Of a stretch of 64,000 nucleotides of DNA, positions 23,383 to 32,603 are shown one piece after another; positions within the stretch are counted from its first letter, which is position 1, and each line of letters begins with the position of its first letter. Position numbers and translations under genes: made by a program. Source of the stretch: Phlebopus portentosus (Eukaryota; Basidiomycota; Agaricomycetes; Boletales; Boletinellaceae); assembly GCA_037892935.1 (NCBI GenBank), contig JAYXKI010000012.1:1116001-1180000 (forward strand), read 5' to 3'. The notes beneath the pieces are model-generated. The model worked only from the letters and a program-made list of their open reading frames with translations, was not told the DNA's origin and did not search any database.

Positions 23383-25559
23383 TAGGAGGCCGTCGACTTG
23401 CGCAGGCACATTGTTGCCGAATTTGCTCAGTCTCAGGAACTATCGCAGAACGTGCAGGGCATCGCGCATGATGGCGTCGGTCGCCTCATCACAAAGCTGC
23501 CGCTGCCGAAAAACTTTCAGGTCACGGTGACAGCACCAGCCCCGTCGTCCGAGGAACTGGGTGCACGCACGCATGATATTCCGTACTTTGTCACACTTGT
23601 CGGACCTAATCCTCTTAAATCAGCGGACCTCGCTGGGTAAGGCTTGCCCTTCGACCGTAATCTAATAGTGATACTGACTTCTTTCTTCAACAGGTACCTA
23701 CGTGGTGAGAATCCCGACTACGATCCTGCACCTATCGTCTCGGCCTTCAACCTGATCGTTATGGCGCATGCCGCTCACACTGGTTTTCGCGCACTCACCA
23801 AGGATGCATACTATTTTGACCCCAATGCAGATACGGGCATGCCTACTCGCCCTAGCATCAAGGTCGTCAATGGCTTCTTCACTTCCGTCCATCCAGTTCA
23901 CAAGTCCCTCATGGTCAGCGTGAATACGTGCATGAGCGCGTTCCACATCCCGTGAAGCATGGCCGATGTGCTACGCGAGTTCATGCAGCAATCTCGCGGT
24001 GCCGTACCTCAGAAATTCTTCGGTAATATGAGGGTAGTTACAAGTTACCTCAGGTACAATAGGCGCAACACCGTGAAGGCGATTGGACCCGGTACGGCGA
24101 GACGGACAAAGATCCAGAGTGAAAAATTTGGCAATATCACAGTGGAGGAATATTTCCAGAAAAGTAAGTCATCCATGGATCGAATAGGAATCGTGCTGAC
24201 TATCGCACAGAGTTCCACATCACACTCCGCCATGCAGATGACCTGCCCGTGGTGAATGTTGGGAAAGAGGGCAAGGACATTTTCGTACCAGCCGAGCTGT
24301 GCAAGATTGTACCAGGGACCCTTTTCGCGGGTGAGCTGAAGTCTGGGGAGAGCGCAGCCCTGTGTGCTGCAAACAACAAGACGCCAGCCGGTCACGCACA
24401 GACAATCACTATCAAGGGTCTCCGTCTTCTAGGCTTCGAGGAGGGCACACCTCCGATGGTCAGCTTCGGAATCAAAATCTCGACAAATATGGCTGTTGTC
24501 GCGGCTTGCGTTCTCCCTGCACCGTTGGTGATTTATCCTTCGGGCCATGCACAAATTGTCAATAGATCTTGGACGGCGCGTGGCATTCAGTTCGCGAGGC
24601 TTGCAGAGCTTAAACGCCTTGCAGTTGTGGTCTTAAAGGATGGGAATATAGAAGAGTCCGACAGCTCACTCGAGGTGCAGGTGCGCGAGGCGGTGAAGGC
24701 TCTGATCGGAAAATGTCATGCACGTGGAATGAACATCAACTCGGACTTCATCATGCAGGTCCTGCAGCTCCACCATCTGAGTCGAGAGGATCCATACCGC
24801 GATGAGGATGTGGACAAAGTATCAAGGTTGTTCGAATCGCTGCCAGGCAGGCCCCAAATGGTTCTTGCCCTCATGTCAAACGAAAATGAGCACATCTATG
24901 CGGGACTCCACTGGTACTTTGACGTCGGCCAGGACTTCCAGTCCGTGATTGGCCTCATTGAGAACATGCTCGACAAGGAGGGCCACAATCAGTATCTGCC
25001 GAATCTCGCGCTCAAGGTTAACACAAAGCTCGGTGGGGTCAACCATCGGCTGGAGCCTGCTTCTCTGAAACGGCTGGCAAACACGATGGTGGTCAGGTTT
25101 GATGTGATTAAGCCGGGTGGGAATGCGGTCAAGGGCGCGCCTGGTATCGCAGCGGTCGTGGTGTCGTGCGACGTGAACTTCAGAAAGTGCCATGCAAGTG
25201 TCTCCCTTCAGGGAGTAAAAGAAGAGGTGAGCTCTTGTTTTTATGCTATTATGCAGGCGCCTGATGCAGCTATTCATAGACAGTTGAAAACTTATGTGGT
25301 ATGATTCTGGAATGCTTAAAGAACTACCATCAAAGCATGGGCTTGTTCCCTGAATGGATCCTTATATTCCGTGCCAGTATTTCAGATGGCCAGCACGCAC
25401 GGGTAATGGCCACCGAGATCAAGCAGCTGAACGAAGCATTCGGTGAACTGAAGAAATACAAACTGAAGTTGACTTACATCACTTGTAGCAAAGGTCATCA
25501 GACTCGGTTCTACCCTAGCCGCAGACGATCCTAAGTTCGAAATGCCCCTATACAGTTTC

Positions 25560-26230
25560 TTGAGTTGCTGTACGAAAACACTGGAACTTGCATATTCCCG
25601 AGGCTGCCCGTCAAACAAGTGTCGATGATGTTGACGACCGTCAGTGGTGGTCGCTAGTTCGGCAAACGTTTGCATGGCAGCCCCATTGACTCTGAGCTTC
25701 AAAGTCTTCGTGATCGGACTGTGGCAGCCTAGACTTCACTGCGGAAACGGGATATAAGCTGGAAGGCTAGGTCGCTGGCGATATGTGGTGGAGGTCTGTC
25801 ATTTCGTTCGTGCTGGTCATGGATGAGGCTGAGACAACGGTATACACGCATCTCCAATTTGTTAGGTGATTCAGCCTTTCCTCTTTGATCGTCACAGAAC
25901 TCCTTTAGAGACAGCAGAGCTTTTGCAGGCGTAAAGATCCAGACAACAACTTGACGGCAAGGTTGAGGACTCACAGTTCATAAGCTGCTGGATCTCCAAA
26001 GCTCGATCAAACGTAGGTACGTCGTACATGAGATAGAGTGAAAGGATATGAAAACACGTACATCGTTCGTGAGACTCGATAGCTATTGGTCCGTTATCTT
26101 GCTGAATTGTGAAACCGTTGCGTACAGCTCGAGAGCAATCTCTGGCAAATGCCCGAGTCTCCGTGAAGTCACTGAAGTTCATCAGACGCATTCTGCACAT
26201 CACGACGACTGACAAGACCTCGTGCTCTAT
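25560..26230 (-). pseudogene. SAC3/GANP-family fragment inserted in the Argonaute PIWI region
   Basis: On the minus strand the region reads TETRAFARDCSRAVRNGFTI, then QQDNGPIAIESHERCTCFHI and YDVPTFDRALEIQQLMN. A retained intron (about 25975-25921) follows, then SLLSLKEFCDDQRGKAESPN and KLEMRVYRCLSLIHDQHE. These are the conserved blocks of the SAC3/GANP domain, the scaffold of the TREX-2 mRNA export complex and related factors. Reading ends with stops near 25730, and a further related piece (AMQTFAELAT) follows to about 25600. Fragment only; the rest of the gene is absent. Its ends fall where Argonaute similarity stops and resumes. Confidence 0.8.
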
Positions 26231-26498
26231 GGTGGGAACGAGCATAGACCAGGGCATGATGAGCATTTACGACTACGATTTCTCTTTGCAGGCTCATGCA
26301 GGCATGCAAGGTATCGCTCGTGCAGTTCACTACACCGTCCTCCATAATGACAAGAAGTTATCTCCCAACACCCTACAGCAAGGCATCAATGAAATCTCAT
26401 ACCTGTGGTCAGCATCAATGAAGGGTGTGAGCCTGAAACTGCCAGCCTACTGGCAAGTCAAGCATGTGCAAGGTGATGTCGCCAGTCGAGGGCAGTAA

Positions 26499-27144
26499 GG
26501 AGGTGAGGATGGGGAAGGAGGGATGTGACTTGTGTGAGTTGCGAGTTGCAAAGTCAACTTTGTCACGTGCAACAAAAGGGTAAGACCGAAAAAAAAAGAC
26601 AAGATTGATGCTCCCCATGTTCACAAGTCCTAATGATAACAAACAAATCTTGATAAAATTGAACCTAAATTTATATCATTATAGCACTTTCTAAAGCTGC
26701 CTGATGTAAACAAAGCAAGCTCAGAAGGTCAGCATAACCAGAAAGTACTGTACTATATTTAAGGTGTTATTTAACTCTATCATGTGATTGCGGGAAAGTC
26801 TTCAAAAACTCGGATGCGTACGCATCTGTTGCTCTTACTCTTAGGAGGTGTGTATTTGGGTAGGTCATGTAACCCATGACTATACTAGCTTTGTACATCA
26901 TCTACACGAGATCTGTATTAAATTGCAAATGTATAACCAGCACTGGTTTAGCACGGACCGTCTAGATGAAATAGGTTGTACATACATATAGATATGCATA
27001 CATGACCTACATCTCTATGTGTAGGCCTGCATATATTTACTCTCTGCTTTGTTAACAGGCTCTGCTGCCTCAACAGTTAGAAATTTTGTTTTCCGCTTTC
27101 AGACCAATTTATAATTATATTTGATTAGAAATTATCAAAATACA
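26499..27144. other. Spacer between Argonaute and HSP70 fragments
   Basis: About 650 bp with no gene recognised. Contains the second GATGCGTACGCATC palindrome (26813-26826) and AT-rich sequence with ACATACATA-like words at 26975-27035. Confidence 0.45.
26813..26826. repeat. Second GATGCGTACGCATC palindrome
   Basis: A 14-bp perfect palindrome identical to the core of 23217-23238. The pair encloses the Argonaute/SAC3 mosaic. Confidence 0.8.
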
Positions 27145-27562
27145 TGCAAGCTTAGCAGATGGTGGCACCGTACACAACAGTCTCATCTGGGTTGATAGAC
27201 TTGCATGGCTTCTTGCTGTTGAAGAAGTCAGGCATGAACTTGACAATTCGGGGTATACAGGTGGAACCATTGACGAGGATGATCTTGTGTACATTGGAAT
27301 TGTCTATCTTGGAGTCCCGGATAATCTTCTCAACAGGCTCAAGCGTGGAATGGAAGAGATCCTGGCACAGCTCCTTGAATCATTGTCGGCATACGTCAAG
27401 AAGATCTCTGACTTCTTCATTGGGACAGTCATATTATGCTTGATAAATACAGTCATGACACTGCCAGTGGTCTCGATACTGAGCGACAGAGGAGCGACAT
27501 TGAGCAAGAAGGGGTCTTGGGTCTTCTCCGAGGTGTCGCCCTTGAGGATAGCAGCCAACAAT
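27145..27562 (-). pseudogene. HSP70 fragments: substrate-domain start, then a misplaced ATPase-domain piece
   Basis: Minus strand from 27562 reads [20 protein letters not shown] then [17 protein letters not shown] and [12 protein letters not shown] (start of the substrate-binding domain). It then jumps to [35 protein letters not shown] and [14 protein letters not shown]. The last three belong before the first in a normal HSP70. This second piece duplicates sequence also present at 28210-28440. HSP70 is a cytosolic chaperone. Confidence 0.85.
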
Positions 27563-27564
27563 CT

Positions 27565-28190
27565 TGTTTGCTTAGAGCAAAATGATCTGCCTGGGGACCC
27601 ACACTATTTGACTGAGTTTGGCCCCAGTCTCCTTGCTCTGGGGACTGCCACACAGAGATCAGAGACAATAACACAAAGCGAAAGCGATACAACATACTGC
27701 ATGTTTATTCATCACTATAGAAGCCGGCATTGTACAGAGGAGTAACAGAAAGATTGAGACAAAAGCCTGCATAAAATTGGTCAGAGTTCAGACATGAATA
27801 TATAGGTTGGGTATGCACTCAAATAGGGCACTAGTCAGACCTGGAGATACACCATAGACATCTTGTGCAACGATAGCTGTCAGTTGAAGATGATATAACC
27901 ATGTTGATACTGAAGAAAGACGTCCATATGCTTATTGTACCAAAGATCTATATGCTTTCCAGTATCTTGAATCACATATTGCACTTGAGGGTATTCTCTC
28001 GATCCATTCTGCACAAGCTCTTATAAGTACGCAATATTGTACGGAGTCACTGTCAAACAATTTTAAATCACACATCAACCAAGATGCTCTTCCTACTAAC
28101 CTCTTTCTTGGTACGTGAGAGGCATGATGATGCTCTTCAGTGCGGCAACTTCATCCAGTTCCAGATTTGGGTCTCCGGTGATGACAGTAT
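27565..28190 (-). pseudogene. RPB1 (largest RNA polymerase II subunit) fragment, embedded in HSP70
   Basis: Minus strand reads VITGDPNLELDEVAALKSII then MPLTYQER, a retained intron (about 28104-28054), VTPYNIAYL, a stop, [20 protein letters not shown] and [10 protein letters not shown]. After another intron comes CLNLSVTPLYNAGFYSDE, corresponding to the universal active-site loop NADFDGDE of multisubunit RNA polymerases, with two of its three metal-binding Asp lost. Then [15 protein letters not shown] joins HSP70 sequence at about 27563. Clearly non-functional. Confidence 0.82.
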
Positions 28191-28202
28191 GTGCCAAAAA
28201 AT

Positions 28203-28998
28203 CAATACATTTCTCTATCAAGTTACTATGTAGACGTCCGCGACAGCCTCATCTTGGTTGCCAGACCTGCATGGCGCCTTGCTGTTGAAGGAGTCAGAAA
28301 AGAGCTTGACAATATAGAGGATATGGGTGGAACCTCCGACAAGGACCATCTCGTGTACATTGGACTTATCAACCTTGGAGTCCCAGAGAACCTTCTCAAC
28401 AGGCTCAAGCATAGACTGGAAGAGATCTTGGCATAACTCCTCGAATTGTGCATGGGTGATTGAGATATAAAAGTTGATACCCTCATAGAGTGAATCAATT
28501 CCAATGGTCATCTGTGCTGCTGATGACAGTGTATGCTTTGCATGCTTGCAAGCGGTACAGAGTCGGTAAAGAGCACAAGGGTTCAATGAAAGATCTAAGA
28601 AAATCAGTGTCAATACCATGATCATACGCCATCGGAATGACTTAAATTACATACCCTTCTTGTTCTTGCATTTGAACTCCTGAATAAAGTGGTTTACAAG
28701 GTGATTGTCAAAGTTCTCATCACCCAAGTGACTATTGCTGACAGTCGCCTTGACTTTGAAGATACCCTCCTCAATGGTCAAGAGTGATACATTAAAGGTA
28801 CCTCCACCAAGGTCAAATATGAGGACATTGCACTTGCCTTAGAGCTTCTTGTCAAGACCATACATGATAGCAGCCACTGTGGGTTCATTGATGAGTTGGA
28901 AGAAGTTGAGGCTAGAGATAACACTGGTGTCGCCTGACATTGCGAGTTGTTAAAGTAAGCAGGAATAGTGATGATAGCCTCAGTGACGGTGCTGTAAA
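28203..28998 (-). pseudogene. HSP70 ATPase-domain fragment
   Basis: Minus strand reads AIITIPAYFNNSQ, a disrupted joint, LINEPTVAAIMYGLDKK, a stop, [35 protein letters not shown], a retained intron (about 28658-28592), [34 protein letters not shown] and [15 protein letters not shown], ending DEAVADV. HSP70 reading then switches to RPB1 at about 28190 and resumes at 27562 exactly where it stopped. The N-terminal third is missing. Confidence 0.88.
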
Positions 28999-28999
28999 A

Positions 29000-29440
29000 C
29001 AGTCATGAATGAGGAGGATAAAGCAGGGATGGAGATGATTTGTAGGTGCTGAGGGTGAAAAGAGTGGCATGACAGTGGTGGCAAGAGACAAAGAGGACAA
29101 CATGTCAAAATGAATCTAAGCCCGTCAAATACTGGCACTGGCCCATGTAGATCTGTGTAGATTTACATAGTTCTATTATGCAAATCTAGTCCAGTTCTTG
29201 TATATCAACTCTCAAAACCTAATCAAACACCATGTCAGTTAGACAAAACTATACAGACATTTATGTTAGATGATCTACACAGAAATGCATATATTTGTGT
29301 ACCTAATATATCTTGTTCTACACAGATTTTCTGTATGATGTAAGACAGATTTTTGTGTAGATTTCCTTATCTTGGGTACGTTCGGCTATACAGGCATGTG
29401 TTAAGGATCTCCAATATGCAGTGATTGATTGCTATTCATA
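29000..29440. other. Unassigned sequence between HSP70 and the right arm
   Basis: No gene recognised. GTAGAT and TACACAGA words recur (29145-29365), giving a loosely repetitive AT-rich stretch. Confidence 0.4.
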
Positions 29441-29460
29441 ACTATGTACTAATATTGATA

Positions 29461-29985
29461 TAGAATATCATCTATATGCATTTATATATTACTATATATT
29501 ACTAGTCATATATTGACTATGTATTACTAATCTCTATCCAGTAATATAGACAGTTTACCACTATAAACAACTATATACTTCTTTAAACTATGGACTATAA
29601 CTATTTATTAGGATCTATACAGAGATATCAGACAATATACTACTATTGATTACTATTTATATCTATGTAGTATATGTTACTATAGGATATCATCTATATG
29701 CATCTATATATTACTATATATTACTATATATAACTAATCATATATTGACTATATATTACTAACCTCTATTGCTATCTAAATACTGTTATGAATTGCTCAC
29801 CACTATAAACAGCTATATACTTCTTTGAACTATTACCTATAACTGTCTACCAGGCCCTATACAGAGGTATCAAACTATGTGATACTATTAATTGCTATTC
29901 ATATCTATATACTATGCATTACTATAGAATACTATCTATATGTATCTATATATTACTATATATTACTATAGTATACTATGCACTA
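29461..29985. repeat. Right AT-rich arm: ~222-242 bp tandem repeat
   Basis: The unit beginning TAGRATAYCATCTATATGCA recurs at 29461, 29683 and (partial, diverged) 29925. Within a unit the same order of words appears (CTCTAT, CACTATAAACA, CTATATACTTCTTT, CTATACAGAG). Noncoding. Confidence 0.75.
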
Positions 29986-30019
29986 CTATGAACTACTATG
30001 GTGTTATAACTCACTATCC

Positions 30020-31338
30020 ATTAATAACTCAAATGGACTGATTTCCTGATGTCCTTTGCGAAGCAGGAAGGGAGATGGAAATTCTTCTGGTTTAGGGACA
30101 AGTGCTAAATAATGAAGAATGAGCAAAACTGGCACAACTTCGACAGTCTCGAGGAAGCGGATAGTACAGTATACTGCACCATGGTCAGGGATATGGACAA
30201 GGGCACCAAACATGATAAACTCCTCAATGAATATGGCGGCATGTATATGGTGCGTCTTCAGCTGCTGGCGATTCAAGGAGGCCTAAGAACAGCGACCTCA
30301 CCAACAACGTCTGAAGCCCAAGCAAGAGTGCGGGAAGAAATACAAGCACAAATGACAATCGACGCAGAAGGATCTGATACGACTAGAAGGAAGAAGCCGA
30401 GTGTATCACCTAAAGGAGGAAAACCTGGACACTACGCACCTGATCCACTCAAGATGCATTGACAGAAGAGTGGAGGAAGTGGTACAGATTCAAGCCCTGT
30501 CATAAGGAGTATTAGGGTAGAGTGGACTCCTCCATCCGTGCACGAGGGCCACAATGACTCAACCCTGGCAGTGCAAAAGCAGTCGGTAAGCTTCACCACA
30601 CGAAGCAGAAGTGCAAGCAGGAGTACTTCGGGTCGGGAGCGCTGTGGAACTAAGGCCACGAAGTGTACTAGGTTTGGCCACCTAGCGAGATCTCCTCCTA
30701 CGAGAGACCGAGGAGTGACTAGACATGAGACGCCGTTCAAGGGTAGGCTAGTGTCTAGGAAAGTGGTCCACCCCAAAGGGAGGGTAGTCCCACTCAAGTG
30801 GCACAGGGCCGAGGTTAGTACGCTACAATCATCAAGTAGGCTAGCTTCGGGAGCTCAAGTGCACCCGCAAAGACTACGGTTTAAGAACCAAATGCAGGGC
30901 CCTGCTCCGACAGAGAAAACAAACAGTAAAGGTAACAGGTTCATTTCGAATTATGCCGCGATGGAGCAGGGACTCTCACAGGGGCAGAAGGGGCACTGAT
31001 GGTGCACGCCTGTTGACTCGGTTATACAGCCGCCCAAAGTGGAAGGAAAAGTGCTAGAGAGAAGAGCTGGATCTGAGATGGAGTTCAAGGGTACCCTAGG
31101 ATCGCACAAGTCCGCTATCTCAACAGATGTGGAGGACGCCTCTCGAAGAGGAAGGCCACCCAAGCCTCCTCACTGGATCCGCCGCCTAGAGCATCGACAA
31201 GTCGCATCTCGGAGAGAACGCCTTCTCAAGTATAACAGCATAGCTCAAAAATATGCGCAAGAGAAAGCACTTGATGAAAGGATGGCAGACTCTGTTGGCA
31301 ACAAAACTCTCGAAGAAATTCTTTCAAAGCAAATATGA
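30020..31338 (+). pseudogene. Gypsy pol, region before reverse transcriptase (resumes after insert)
   Basis: LKWTDFLMSFAKQEGRWKFF resumes coding-like sequence just after the insert. It continues through a stop into 30112-30462, then basic and Ser-rich segments (30478-30999), then 31039-31338 (RLEHRQVASRRERLLKYN; KALDERMADSVGNKTLEEIL). Several stops. No enzymatic motif; probably the linker between protease and reverse transcriptase. Confidence 0.55.
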
Positions 31339-32603
31339 GAGTTCAGGGATAGGTTCGACAAGGACGCCGCTAAATGGCTGCCTAGGTTGGGCCAATGGGA
31401 CATGAAGATCGAGCTCCTACCAGGAGCAGAGCTCCTGAAACCTGGACCGGTATATCCACTCGCTCCTGCTAAAAAGCGAGCAGTAGAAGAATGGATTTGC
31501 GAGGATCTGAAGAAAGGATGGATTCGTGTTGTAGGAAATTGAGTACCAGCTGAAGAAAAGGTGAACACTTGTGCACCAGTATTTGTCATGGCCAAGAAGA
31601 CGATAGGGAAGGATGGCAAGCCGGAGTATAGAATTGTTATTGACTATAGAGGGCTGAATGTGGTGGTCATCCCAGACCACCAACCAATGCCTCTATTGCA
31701 TATGCTCCCAGACGATCTTGCACATGCTAAATGGTTCTCTACACTGGACCTGCGAAGGGGTACAACAACATTCGAATACACCCTGGGCATGAGAAATATG
31801 CCGCCTTCAGGACTCACATGGGAGTATACCAGCCGATGGTAATGCAGTTCAGATTAATGAATGCACCTGCGGTATTCCAATATGCAATGAACGAGCTCTT
31901 TCAGGACATGATTGGGCAGGGCATACTCATTTATCTGGATGACATTATAGTCTATGCAGAAATGGAACAGGAACATTGGGACCTGCTAGCGGAGGTATTG
32001 CGCAGGTTAAGAAAAGCAGACTTCTTCTACAAACCAGAGAAGTGCTACTTCGGAAAGAAGGAACTCAACTATTTAGGATTTGTGGTTAACCAGTCGGGCA
32101 TGCAGATGGATCCCTACAAGGTAAAAGTGGTTCAAGAATGGCCGGATTTGTCAAGCAAGCGAGACATTCAAAAGTTTATTGGTTTTGCAAATTTCTACCA
32201 AAAATTCATCAAAAGCTTCGCCAAGATCGCTAGGCCACTAACGGAACTTATGTCTGGCAAGAAGACCTTTACCTGGGGAGAACGACAACAGGAGAGCTTT
32301 AGGAAACTAAAAGAAGCTTTCACCACTGCACCAATGCTAGTACGACCGGACCACGAGAAGCAATTTGTGCTGGAAACCGACGCGTCAAACTTTGCGATGG
32401 GAGCTATGCTCTCACAGCTAGGGGACGATGAAATTTTGCACCCCATTGGATATTGGTCGAACACCTATTGTGATGCCGAGAATAACTACCTGGTAATGGA
32501 CAAGGAATTACTGGCGATTGTCAAGGCCTTGAGCAACTGGAGGCACCACTTGGAAGGAGCTAAACATGAGATTCGAGTGGTTAGCGATCAAGCCAACCTT
32601 TGA
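31339..32603 (+). pseudogene. Gypsy reverse transcriptase and RNase H
   Basis: EFRDRFDKDAAKWLPRLGQW opens the RT domain after a TGA that replaces CGA. Fingers and palm follow: PVFVMAKKTIGKDGKPEYRI, VIDYRGLNVVVIPD, FSTLDLRRG (first Asp), a frameshift near 31756, VMQFRLMNAPAVFQYAMNEL and the catalytic YLDDIIVYAE. RNase H starts at about 32345 with FVLETDASNFAMGAMLSQ and includes ENNYLVMDKELLAIVKALSN. Stops at 31336-31338 and near 31540 plus the frameshift inactivate it. Confidence 0.9.

Larger units (their letters stand above)
23299..26498 (+). pseudogene. Argonaute (QDE-2/AGO type) pseudogene interrupted by a SAC3 fragment
   Basis: Argonaute binds small RNAs and silences targets. Blocks in family order: N-domain IPYFVTLVGPNPLKSADLAG, an intron (about 23638-23694), YFDPNADTGMPTRPSIKVVN, linker-1 SLMVSVNTCMSAFH then a TGA (23953-23955), a PAZ segment TARRTKIQSEKFGNITVEEY, an intron (about 24163-24209), then one long open stretch to 25226 with linker-2 VSFGIKISTNMAVVAACVLP, and PIWI-domain NLALKVNTKLGGVNHRL and MVVRFDVIKPGG (first catalytic Asp kept). 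Then ILIFRASISDGQHARV, where the second catalytic Asp is Ala, and LTYITCSKGHQTRFYP. About 700 bp of foreign sequence follows, then DFSLQAHAGMQGIARAVHYT (catalytic His kept) to a stop at 26498. Introns are retained, so it is a DNA-level copy. Stops and the insertion make it non-functional. Confidence 0.9.
22270..30011. mobile_element. AT-armed nested insert carrying host gene fragments
   Basis: About 7.7 kb of sequence unrelated to retroelements splits the gypsy pol gene. Both ends are AT-rich and full of CTATAG/TAGTAG-type words. The centre contains pieces of at least four conserved eukaryotic genes with introns retained. TATCCA occurs at both edges (22264-22269 and 30012-30017) and may be a target duplication. 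No transposase gene was recognised, so the element is non-autonomous or its class is unknown (Helitron-like and Pack-type elements are the usual gene-fragment carriers). Confidence 0.65.

Noticed and set aside
29440..29990. CRISPR-like or telomeric array
   Set aside because: Units are about 230 bp and diverged, AT-rich, without short conserved repeats and unique spacers or telomere words.
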